From contig CANUEZ040000191.1 in NCBI GenBank assembly GCA_948099385.1, forward strand, positions 4,402,001 through 4,466,000: a DNA stretch of 64,000 nucleotides. The letters are read 5' to 3'. This document shows positions 1 to 12,415 of the stretch, one piece after another. The notes below the pieces were generated by a model. It searched no databases. It saw only the letters and a list, made by a program, of their open reading frames with translations, and was not told the DNA's origin. The translations under genes and the position numbers were made by a program. The stretch comes from Fasciola hepatica (taxonomy: Eukaryota; Platyhelminthes; Trematoda; Plagiorchiida; Fasciolidae). The stretch's first letter is position 1. Each line of letters opens with the position of its first letter.

Positions 1-991
1 GGGTCTCAACGCTTTGTTCAACACAAAACTACATGATATAGCACAATCCCCAAATTGGCTTCGGCTTTCGCTTTCGCTTTGAACGGTAACAACCAAATTC
101 TCGCACACCGATCCAATCCTATGTTCCATCACTTCTCTATTTATGGGCCTAAGTAAAACCAAGGCATTCCCTTATGAACAATCCCCACACAGATTGCTCA
201 TACAATGCAATAGAGCAGTAGCAGAGTAGATTTGTATAATATGATTCTCCATGCAGCTTGAACACTGAACTGACCATTGAAAATTATGGAAGCACTGTAC
301 AGCTGTTTGATCCGCTATGGGAATCATGAGCATTGCACATGGACAGAGCCCAATCGAAGACACGAACAAGGGTTGGGGTGAACGAATGTCAGTCGAACAC
401 CCAAACCACAAGGCTATCCCATATGGGTCTCAACGCTTTGTTCAACATATACAATACATGATAAAGCAAGATCCCCAAAATGGATTCGGCTTTCACATTT
501 GCTTTGAACGGTAACAACCAAATTCTCGCACACCGATCCAATCCTATGTTCCATCACTTCTCAATTTATGGGCCTAAGAAAACCAAGGCATTCCCTTATG
601 AACAATCCACACAGATTGCTCATACAATGCAATAGAGCAGCAGCAGAGTAGATTTGTATAATATGATTCTCCATGCAGCTTGAACACTGAACTGACCATT
701 GAAAATTGTGGAAGCACTGTACAGCTGTTTGATCCGCTCAGGGAATCATGAGCATTGCACATGGACAGAGCCCACTCGGAGACACGAACAAGGGTTTGGG
801 TGAACGAATGTCAGTCGAACACCCAAACCACAAGGCTATCCCATATGGGTCTCAACGCTTTGTTCAACATATACAATACATGATATAGCACAATCCCCAA
901 ATTGGCTTCGGCTTCCGCTTTCGCTTTGAACGGTAACAACCAAATTCTCGCACACCGATCCAATCCTATGTTCCATCACTTCTCTATTTAT
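1..991 (+). repeat. Left end of window: partial monomer plus two monomers
   Basis: The window starts inside a monomer at the word gggtctcaacgc, leaving a 144-bp partial unit with the rarer acacaaaactac variant. Full monomers begin at 145 and 570. The first carries a 2-bp insertion (atccccacac near 181), also found near 2297, 42891 and 60235. The second lacks one base (cctaagaaaacc near 574), a variant seen again at 12416 and 31438. The stretch near 460-500 has the divergent words aaaatggattcgg and ttcacatttgc in the hypervariable segment. There is no gene in this stretch. Confidence 0.9.
418..427. other. Palindromic variant CCCATATGGG
   Basis: At the position where most monomers read ccgatatggg, a large minority read CCCATATGGG, a perfect 10-bp palindrome created by one base. 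A third allele deletes one base and reads tatcgatatggg, which creates the palindrome ATCGAT and shortens the monomer to 422 bp; I saw this third form only between about 12.2 and 35.6 kb. The site is therefore a useful three-way marker for tracing exchange between monomers. Confidence 0.7.
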
Positions 992-2685
992 GGGCCTAAG
1001 TAAAACCAACGCATTCCCTTATGAACAATCCACACAGATTGCTCATACAATGCAATAGAGCAGTAGCAGAGTAGATTTGTATAATATGATTCTCCATGCA
1101 GCTTGAACACTGAACTGACCATTGAAAATGATGGAAGCACTGTACAGCTGTTTGATCCGCTAAGGGAATCATGAGAATTGGACATGGACAGAGCCCACAC
1201 GGGGACACGAACAAGGTTTGGGGAGAACGATTGTCAGTCGAACACCCAAACCACAAGGCTATCCGATATGGGTCTCAACGCTTTGTTCAACATATACAAT
1301 ACATGATATAGCAAGATCCCCAAGCTGGCTTCGGCTTTCGCTTTGGCTTTGAACGGTAACAACCAAATTCTCGCACACCGATCCAATCCTATGTTCCATC
1401 ACTTCTCTATTTATGGGCCTAAGTAAAACCAAGGCATTCCCTTATGAACAATCCACACAGATTGCTCATACAATGCAATAGAGCAGTAGCAGAGTAGATT
1501 TGTATAATATGATTCTCCATGCAGCTTGAACACTGAACTGACCATTGAAAATGATGGAAGCACTGTACAGCTGTTTGATCCGCTAAGGGAATCATGAGCA
1601 TTGCACATGGACAGAACCCACACGGGGACACGAACAAGGGTTGGGGTGAACGATTGTCAGTCGAACACCCAAACCACAAGGCTATCCGATATGGGTCTGA
1701 ACGCTTTGTTCAACATGTACACTACATGATATAGCACAATCCCCAAATTGGCTTCGGCTTTCGCTTTCGCTTTGAACGGTAACAACCAAATTCTCGCACA
1801 CCGATCCAATCCTATGTTCCATCACTTCTCTATTTATGGGCCTAAGTAAAACCAAGGCATTCCCTTATGAACAATCCACACAGATTGCTCATACAATGCA
1901 ATAGAGCAGTAGCAGAGTAGATTTGTATAATATGATTCTCCATGCAGCTTGAACACTGAACTGACCATTGAAAATGATGGAAGCACTGTACAGATGTTTG
2001 ATCCGCTAAGGGAATCATGAGAATTGGACATGGACAGAGCCCACACGGGGACACGAACAAGGTTTGGGGAGAACGATTGTCAGTCGAACACCCAAACCAC
2101 AAGGCTATCCGATATGGGTCTCAACGCTTTGTTCAACATATACAATACATGATATAGCAAGATCCCCAAGCTGGCTTCGGCTTTCGCTTTGGCTTTGAAC
2201 GGTAACAACCAAATTCTCGCACACCGATCCAATCCTATGTTCCATCACTTCTCTATTTATGGGCCTAAGTAAAACCAAGGCATTCCCTTATGAACAATCC
2301 CCACACAGATTGCTCATACAATGCAATAGAGCAGTAGCAGAGTAGATTTGTATAATATGATTCTCCATGCAGCTTGAACACTGAACTGACCATTGAAAAT
2401 GATGGAAGCACTGTATAGCTTTTTGATCCGCTAAGGGAATCATGAGCATTGCACATGGACAGAACCCACACGGGGACACGAACAAGGGTTGGGGTGAACG
2501 ATTGTCAGTCGAACACCCAAACCACAAGGCTATCCGATATGGGTCTGAACGCTTTGTTCAACATGTACACTACATGATATAGCACAATCCCCAAATTTGT
2601 TTCGGCTTTCGCTTTAGCTTTGAACGGTAACAACCAAATTCTCGCACACCGATCCAATCCTATGTTCCATCACTTCTCTATTTAT
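992..2685 (+). repeat. Dimeric higher-order repeat (846 bp), two copies
   Basis: Four monomers form an ABAB pattern. The A copies (992 and 1838) share gagaattggacatgg, aaggtttggggagaacg, gcaagatccccaagctggc and gctttggctttg. The B copies (1415 and 2261) share cagaacccacacgggg, gggtctgaacgc and acatgtacactac. The second B copy has a 2-bp insertion (near 2297) and two substitutions in gtatagctttttg. A and B differ at far more sites than A from A or B from B, so the dimer was amplified as a unit. A B-like monomer also occurs alone at 4378, about five units from the last B copy, showing the type was redistributed. Confidence 0.88.
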
Positions 2686-5600
2686 GGGCCTAAGTAAAAC
2701 CAAGGCATTCCCTTATGAACAATCCACACAGATTGCTCATACAATGCAATAGAGCAGTAGCAGAGTAGATTTGTATAATATGATTCTCCATGCAGCTTGA
2801 ACACTGAACTGACCATTGAAAATTGTGGAAGCACTGTACAGCTGTTTGATCCGCTAAGGGAATCATGAGCATTGCACATGGACAGAGCCCACTCGGAGAC
2901 ACGAACAAGGGTTGGGGTGAACGAATGTCAGTCGAACACCCAAACCACAAGGCTATCCGATATGGGTCTCAACGCTTTGTTCAACATATACAATACATGA
3001 TATAGCACAATTGCCAAATTGGCTTCGGCTTTCGCTTTCGCTTTGAACGGTAACAACCAAATTCTCGCACACCGATCCAATCCTATGTTCCATCACTTCT
3101 CTATTTATGGGCCTAAGTAAAACCAAGGCATTCCCTTATGAACAATCCACACAGATTGTTCATACAATGCAATAGAGCAGTAGCAGAGTAGATTTGTATA
3201 ATATGATTCTCCATGCAGCTTGAACACTGAACTGACCATTGAAAATTATGGAAGCACTGTACAGCTGTTTGATTCGCTAAGGGAATCATGAGCATTGCAT
3301 ATGGACAGAGCCCACACGGGGACACGAACAAGGGTTGGGGTGAACGATTGTCAGTCGAACACCCAAACCACAAGGCTATCCCATATGGGTCTCAACGCTT
3401 TGTTCAACATATACACTACATGATACAGCACAATCCCCAAATTGGCTTCGGCTTTCACTTTCGCTTTGAACGGTAATAACCAAATTCTCGCACACCAATC
3501 CAATCCTATGTTCCATCACTTCTCTATTTATGGGCCTAAGTAAAAGCAAGGCATTTCCTTATGAACAATCCACACAGATTGCTCATACAATGCAATAGAG
3601 CGGTAGCAGAGTAGATTTGTATAATATGATTCTCCATGCAGCTTGAACACTGAACTGACCATTGAAAATTATGGAAGCACTGTACAGCTGTTTGATCCGC
3701 TAAGGGAATCATGAGCATTGCACACGGACAGAGCCCACTCGGAGACACGAACAAGGGTTGGGGTGAACGATTGTCAGTCGAACACCCAAACCACAAGGCT
3801 ATCCGATAACGGTCTCAACGCTTTGTTCAACATATTCAATACATGATATAGCACAATCCCCAAATTGGCTTCGGCTTTCACATTGGCTTTGAACGGTAAC
3901 AACCAAATTCTCGCACACCGATCCAATCCTATGTTCCATCACTTCTCTATTTATTTGCCTAAGTAAAACCAAGGCATTCCCTTATGAACAATCCACACAG
4001 ATTGCTCATACAATGCAATAGAGCAGTAGCAGAGTAGATTTGTATAATATGATTCTCCATGCAGCTTGAACACTGAACTGACCATTGAAAATTATGGAAG
4101 CACTGTACAGCTGTTTGATCCGCTAAGGGAATCATGAGCATTGCACATGGACAGAGTACACACGGGGACAGAAACAAGGGTTGGGGTTAACGAATGTCAG
4201 TCGAACACCCAAACCACAAGGCTATCCGATATGGGTCTCAACGCATTGTTCAACGTATACACTACATGATATAGCACAATCCCCAAATTGGCTTCGGCTT
4301 TCGCTTTCGCTTTGAACGGTAACAACCAAATTCTCGCACACCGATCCAATCCTATGTTCCATCATTTCTCCATTTATGGGCCTAAGTAAAACCAAGGCAT
4401 TCCCTTATGAACAATCCACACAGATTGCTCATACAATGCAATAGAGCAGTAGCAGAGTAGATTTGTATAATATGATTCTCCATGCAGCTTGAACACTGAA
4501 CTGACCATTGAAAATCATGGAAGCACTGTATAGCTGTTTGATCCGCTAAGGGAATCATGAGCATTGCACATGGACAGAACCCACACGGGGACACGAACAA
4601 GGGTTGGGGTGAACGATTGTCAGTCGAACACCCAAACCACAAGGCTATCCGATATGGGTCTGAACGCTTTGTTCAACATGTACACTACATGATAGAGCAC
4701 AATCCCCAAATTTGTTTCGGCTTTCGCTTTCGCTTTGAACGGTAACAACCAAATTCTCGCACACCGATCCAATCCTATGTTCCATCACTTATCTATTTAT
4801 GGGCCTAAGTAAAACCAAGGCATTCCCTTATGAACAATCCACACAGATTGCTCATACAATGCAATAGAGCAGTAGCAGAGTAGATTTGTATAATATGATT
4901 CTCCATGCAGCTTGAACACTGAACTGACCATTGAAAATTGTGGAAGCACTGTACAGCTGTTTGATCCGCTAAGGGAATCATGAGCATTGCACATGGACAG
5001 AGCCCACTCGGAGACACGAACAAGGGTTGGGGTGAACGAATGTCAGTCGAACACCCAAACCACAAGGCTATCCGATATGGGTCTCAACGCTTTGTTCAAC
5101 ATATACAATACATGATATAGCACAATTCCCAAATTGGCTTCGGCTTTCGCTTTCGCTTTGAACGGTAACAACCAAATTCTCGCACACCGATCCAATCCTA
5201 TGTTCCATCAATTCTCTATTTATGGGCCTAAGTAAAACCAAGGCATTCCCTTATGAACAATCCACACAGATTGCTCATACAATGCAATAGAGCAGTAGCA
5301 GAGTAGATTTGTATAATATGATTCTCCATGCAGCTTGAACACTGAACTGACCATTGAAAATTGTGGAAGCACTGTACAGCTGTTTGATCCGCTAAGGGAA
5401 TCATGAGCATTGCACATGGACAGAGCCCACTCGGAGACACGAACAAGGGTTGGGGTGAACGAATGTCAGTCGAACACCCAAACCACAAGGCTATCCGATA
5501 TGGGTCTCAACGCATTGTTCAACATATACACTACATGATATAGCACAATCCCCAAATTGGCTTCGGCTTTCGCTTTCGCTTTGAACGGTAACAACCAAAT

Positions 5601-8600
5601 TCTCGCACACCGATCCAATCCTATGTTCCATCACTTCTCCATTTATGGGCCTAAGTAAAACCAAGGCATTCCCTTATGAACAATCCACACAGATTGCTCA
5701 TACAATGCAATAGAGCAGTAGCAGAGTAGATTTGTATAATATGATTCTCCATGCAGCTTGAACACTGAACTGACCATTGAAAATTATGGAAGCACTGTAC
5801 AGCTGTTTGATTCGCTAAGGGAATCATGATAATTGCACACGGACAGAGCCCACTCGGAGACACGAACAAGGGTTGGGGTGAACGATTGTCAGTCGAACAC
5901 CCAAACCACAAGGCTATCCCATATGGGTCTCAACGCTTTGTTCAACATATACACTACATGATACAGCACAATCCCCAAATTGGCTTCGGCTTTCACTTTC
6001 GCTTTGAACGGTAACAACCAAATTCTCGCACACCGATCCAATCCTATGTTCCATCACTTCTCTATTTATGGGCCTAAGTAAAAGCAAGGCATTTCCTTAT
6101 GAACAATCCACACAGATTGCTCATACAATGCAATAGAGCGGTAGCAGAGTAGATTTGTATAATATGATTCTCCATGCAGCTTGAACACTGAACTGACCAT
6201 TGAAAATGATGGAAGCACTGTACAGCTGTTTGATCCGCTAAGGGAATCATGATAATTGCACACGGACAGAGCCCACTCGGAGACACGAACAAGGGTTTGG
6301 GTGAACGAATGTCAGTCGAACACCCAAACCACAAGGCTATCCGATAACGGTCTCAACGCTTTGTTCAACATATTCAATACATGATATAGCACAATCCCCA
6401 AATTGGCTTCGGCTTTCACATTGGCTTTGAACGGTAACAACCAAATTCTCGCACACCGATCCAATCCTATGTTCCATCATTTCTCTATTTATTTGCCTAA
6501 GTAAAACCAAGGCATTCCCTTATGAACAATCCACACAGATTGCTCATACAATGCAATAGAGCAGTAGCAGAGTAGATTTGTATAATATGATTCTCCATGC
6601 AGCTTGAACACTGAACTGACCATTGAAAATTATGGAAGCACTGTACAGCTGTTTGATCCGCTAAGGGAATCATGAGCATTGCACATGGACAGAGTACACA
6701 CGGGGACACGAACAAGGGTTGGGGTTAACGAATGTCAGTCGAACACCCAAACCACAAGGCTATCCGATATGGGTCTGAACGCTTTGTTCAACATATACAC
6801 TACATGATAGAGCACAATCCCCAAATTTGTTTCGGCTTTCGCTTTAGCTTTGAACGGTAACAACCAAATTCTCGCACACCGATCCAATCCTATGTTCCAT
6901 CACTTCTCTATTTATGGGCCTAAGTAAAACCAAGGCATTTCCTTATGAACAATCCACACAGATTGCTCATACAATGCAATAGAGCAGTAGCAGAGTAGAT
7001 TTGTATAATATGATTCTCCATGCAGCTTGAACACTGAACTGACCATTGAAAATTGTGGAAGCACTGTACAGCTGTTGGATCCGCTAAGGGAATCATGAGC
7101 ATTGCACATGGACAGAGCCCACTCGGAGACACGAACAAGGGTTGGGGTGAACGAATGTCAGTCGAACACCCAAACCACAAGGCTATCCGATATGGGTCTC
7201 AACGCTTTGTTCAACATATACAATACATGATATAGCACAATTCCCAAATTGGCTTCGGCTTTCGCTTTCGCTTTGAACGGTAACAACCAAATTCTCGCAC
7301 ACCGATCCAATCCTATGTTCCATCAATTCTCTATTTATGGGCCTAAGTAAAACCAAGGCATTCCCTTATGAACAATCCACACAGATTGCTCATACAATGC
7401 AATAGAGCAGTAGCAGAGTAGATTTGTATAATATGATTCTCCATGCAGCTTGAACACTGAACTGACCATTGAAAATTGTGGAAGCACTGTACAGCTGTTT
7501 GATCCGCTAAGGGAATCATGAGCATTGCACATGGACAGAGCCCACTCGGAGACACGAACAAGGGTTGGGGTGAACGAATGTCAGTCGAACACCCAAACCA
7601 CAAGGCTATCCGATACGGGTCTCAACGCATTGTTCAACATATACACTACATGATATAGCACAATCCCCAAATTGGCTTCGGCTTTCGCTTTCGCTTTGAA
7701 CGGTAACAACCAAATTCTCGCACACCGATCCAATCCTATGTTCCATCACTTCTCCATTAATGGGCCTAAGTAAAACCAAGGCATTCCCTTATGAACAATC
7801 CACACAGATTGCTCATACAATGCAATAGAGCAGTAGCAGAGTAGATTTGTATAATATGATTCTCCATGCAGCTTGAACACTGAACTGACCATTGAAAATT
7901 ATGGAAGCACTGTACAGCTGTTTGATTCGCTAAGGGAATCATGAGCATTGCATATGGACAGAGCCCACACGGGGACACGAACAAGGGTTGGGGTGAACGA
8001 TTGTCAGTCGAACACCCAAACCACAAGGCTATCCCATATGGGTCTCAACGCTTTGTTCAACATATACACTACATGATACAGCACAATCCCCAAATTGGCT
8101 TCGGCTTTCGCTTTCGCTTTGAACGGTAACAACCAAATTCTCGCACACCAATCCAATCCTATGTTCCATCACTTCTCTATTTATGGGCCTAAGTAAAAGC
8201 AAGGCATTCCCTTATGAACAATCCACACAGATTGCTCATACAATGCAATAGAGCAGTAGCATAGTAGATTTGTATAATATGATTCTCCATGCAGCTTGAA
8301 CACTGAACTGACCATTGAAAATTGTGGAAGCACTGTACAGCTGTTTGATCCGCTAAGGGAATCATGAGCATTGCACATGGACAGAGCCCACTCGGAGACA
8401 CGAACAAGGGTTGGGGTGAACGAATGTCAGTCGAACACCCAAACCACAAGGCTATCCGATATGGGTCTCAACGCTTTGTTCAACATATACAATACATGAT
8501 ATAGCACAATTCCCAAATTGGCTTCGGCTTTCGCTTTCGCTTTGAACGGTAACAACCAAATTCTCGCACACCGATCCAATCCTATGTTCCATCACTTCTC

Positions 8601-11600
8601 TATTTATGGGCCTAAGTAAAACCAAGGCATTCCCTTATGAACAATCCACACAGATTGCTCATACAATGCAATAGAGCAGTAGCATAGTAGATTTGTATAA
8701 TATGATTCTCCATGCAGCTTGAACACTGAACTGACCATTGAAAATTGTGGAAGCACTGTACAGCTGTTTGATCCGCTAAGGGAATCATGAGCATTGCACA
8801 TGGACAGAGCCCACTCGGAGACACGAACAAGGGTTGGGGTGAACGAATGTCAGTCGAACACCCAAACCACAAGGCTATCCGATATGGGTCTCAACGCTTT
8901 GTTCAACATATACAATACATGATATAGCACAATTCCCAAATTGGCTTCGGCTTTCGCTTTCGCTTTGAACGGTAACAACCAAATTCTCGCACACCGATCC
9001 AATCCTATGTTCCATCACTTCTCTATTTATGGGCCTAAGTAAAACCAAGGCATTCCCTTATGAACAATCCACACAGATTGCTCATACAATGCAATAGAGC
9101 AGTAGCAGAGTAGATTTGTATAATATGATTCTCCATGCAGCTTGAACACAAAACTGACCATTGAAAATTATGGAAGCACTGTACAGCTGTTTGATCCGCT
9201 AAGGGAATCATGAGCATTGCACATGGACAGAGCCCACTCGGAGACACGAACAAGGGTTGGGGTGAACGAATGTCAGTCGAACACCCAAACCACAAGGCTA
9301 TCCGATATGGGTCTCAACGCATTGTTCAACATATACACTACATGATATAGCACAATCCCCAAATTGGCTTCGGCTTTCGCTTTCGCTTTGAACGGTAACA
9401 ACCAAATTCTCGCACACCGATCCAATCCTATGTTCCATCACTTCTCCATTTATGGGCCTAAGTAAAACCAAGGCATTCCCTTATGAACAATCCACACAGA
9501 TTGCTCATACAATGCAATAGAGCAGTAGCAGAGTAGATTTGTATAATATGATTCTCCATGCAGCTTGAACACTGAACTGACCATTGAAAATGATGGAAGC
9601 ACTGTACAGCTGTTTGATCCGCTGAGGGAATCATGAGCATTGCACATGGACAGAGCCCACACGGGGACACGAACAAGGGTTGGGGTGAACGATTGTCAAT
9701 AGAACACCCGAACCACAAGGCTATCCGATATAGGTCTCAACGCGTTGTTCAACATATACACTACATGATATAGCACAATCTCCATATTGGCTTCGGCTTT
9801 CGCTTTCGCTTTGAACGGTAACAACCAAATTCTCGCACACCGATCCAATCCTATATTCCATCACTTCTCTATTTATGAGCCTAAGTAAAACCAAGGCATT
9901 TCCTTATGAACAATCCACACAGATTGCTCATACAATGCAATAGAGCGGTAGCAGAGTAGATTTGTATAATATGATTCTCCATGCAGCTTGAACACTGAAC
10001 TGACCATTGAAAACGATGGAAGCACTGTACAGCTGTTTGATCCGCTAAGGGAATCATGAGCATTGCACATGGACAGAGCCCACTCGGAGACACGAACAAG
10101 GGTTGGGGTGAACGATTGTCAGTCGAACACCCAAACCACAAGGCTATCCGATATGGGTTTCAACGCTTTGTTCAACATAAATACACTACATGATATAGCA
10201 CAATCCCCAAATTGGCTTCGGCTTTCACATTGGCTTTGAACGGTAACAACCAAATTCTCGCACACCGATCCAATCCTATGTTCCGTCACTTCTCTATTTA
10301 TTTGCCTAAGTAAAACCAAGGCATTCCCTTATGAACAATCCACACAGATTGCTCATACAATGCAATAGAGCAGTAGCAGAGTAGATTTGTATAATATGAT
10401 TCTCCATGCAGCTTGAACACTGAACTGACCATTGAAAATGATGGAAGCACTGTACAGCTGTTTGATCCGCTAAGGGAATCATGAGCATTGCACATGGACA
10501 GAGTACACACGGGGACAGAAACAAGGGTTGGGGTTAACGAATGTCAGTCGAACACCCAAACCACAAGGCTATCCGATATGGGTCTCAACGCATTGTTCAA
10601 CGTATACACTACATGATATAGCACAATCCCCAAATTGGCTTCGGCTTTCGCTTTCGCTTTGAACGGTAACAACCAAATTCTCGCACACCGATCCAATCCT
10701 ATGTTCCATCACTTCTCTATTTATGGGCCTAAGTAAAACCAAGGCATTCCCTTATGAACAATCCACACAGATTGCTCATACAATGCAATGGAGCAGTAGC
10801 AGAGTAGATTTGTATAATATGATTCTCCATGCAGCTTGAACACTGAACTGACCATTGAAAATTATGGAAGCACTGTACAGCTGTTTGATTCGCTAAGGGA
10901 ATCATGAGCATTGCATATGGACAGAGCCCACACGGGGACACGAACAAGGGTTGGGGTGAACGATTGTCAGTCGAACACCCAAACCACAAGGCTATCCCAT
11001 ATGGGTCTCAACGCTTTGTTCAACACACACACTAAATGATATAGCACAATCCCCAAATTGGCTTCGGCTTTCACTTTCGCTTTGAACGGTAACAACCAAA
11101 TTCTCGCACACCAATCCAATCTTATGTTCCATCACTTCTCTATTTATGGGCCTAAGTAAAACCAAGGCATTCCCTTATGAACAATCCACACAGATTGCTC
11201 ATACAATGCAATAGAGCAGTAGCAGAGTAGATTTGTATAATATGATTCTCCATGCAGCTTGAACACTGAACTGACCATTGAAAATGATGGAAGCACTGTA
11301 CAGCTGTTTGATCCGCTAAGGGAATCATGATAATTGCACACGGACAGAGCCCACTCGGAGACACGAACAAGGGTTGGGGTGAACGATTGTCAGTCGAACT
11401 CCCAAACCACAAGGCTATCCGATATGGGTCTCAACGCTTTGTTCAACATATACACTACATGATATAGCACAATCCCCAAATTGGCTTCGGCTTTCACATT
11501 GGCTTTGAACGGTAACAACCAAATTCTCGCACACCGATCCAATCCTATGTTCCATCACTTCTCTATTTATGGGCCTAAGTAAAACCAAGGCATTCCCTTA

Positions 11601-12415
11601 TGAACAATCCACACAGATTGCTCATACAATGCAATAGAGCAGTAGCAGAGTAGATTTGTATAATATGATTCTCCATGCAGCTTGAACACTGAACTGACCA
11701 TTGAAAATTATGGAAGCACTGTACAGCTGTTTGATCCGCTAAGGGAATCATGAGCATTGCACATGGACAGAGCCCACTCGGAGACACGAACAAGGGTTGG
11801 GGTGAACGAATGTCAGTCGAACACCCAAACCACAAGGCTATCCGATATGGGTCTCAACGCATTGTTCAACATATACACTACATGATTTAGCACAATCGCC
11901 AATTTGGATTAGGTTTTCACATTGGATTTGAACGGTAACAATCAAATTCTCGCACACCGATCCAATCCTATGTTCCATCACTTCTCTATTTATGGGCCTA
12001 AGTAAAACCAAGGCATTTCCTGATGAACAATCCACACAGATTGCTCAAACAATGCAATAGAGCAGTAGCAGAGTAGGTTTGTATAATATGATTCTCCATG
12101 CAGCTTGAACACTGAACTGACCATTGAAAATTATGGAAGCACTGTACAGCTGTTCGATCCGCTAAGGGAATCATGAGCATTGCACATGGACAGAGCACAG
12201 ACGGGGACACGAACAAGGGTTGGGGTTAACGAATGTCAGTCGAACACCCAAACCACAAGGCTATCGATATGGGTCTCAACGCTTTGTTCAACACACAAAC
12301 TACATGATATAGCACAATCCCCAAATTGGCTTCGGCTTTCGCTTTGGCTTTGAACGGTAACAACCAAATTCTCGCACACCGATCCAATCCTATGTTCCAT
12401 CACTTCTCTATTTAT
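2686..12415 (+). repeat. Left HOR domain with 5- to 7-monomer spacing
   Basis: A marker monomer with gtttgattcgc and tatcccatatggg begins at 3109, 5647, 7762 and 10725, so intervals are 2,538, 2,115 and 2,963 bp, or 6, 5 and 7 monomers. Three of the four also carry ttgcatatgg. Two of them (3109 and 5647) are followed by a monomer with gataacggtctc, tattcaatac, ttcacattggc and ttatttgcc (3532 and 6070), with a partial match at 9877. These three are followed by a monomer with gagtacacacgggg and ggggttaacg (3955, 6493, 10302). The order is kept while the number of intervening monomers varies, as expected after unequal exchange. The aattgtgg variant is almost restricted to the first 9 kb. The monomer at 11571 ends in a divergent patch (about 11884-11945). 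Confidence 0.82.

Noticed and set aside
1232..1260. Telomere-like GGGTTGGGG word
   Set aside because: It occurs only once per monomer and is not tandemly repeated, so it is not telomeric sequence.
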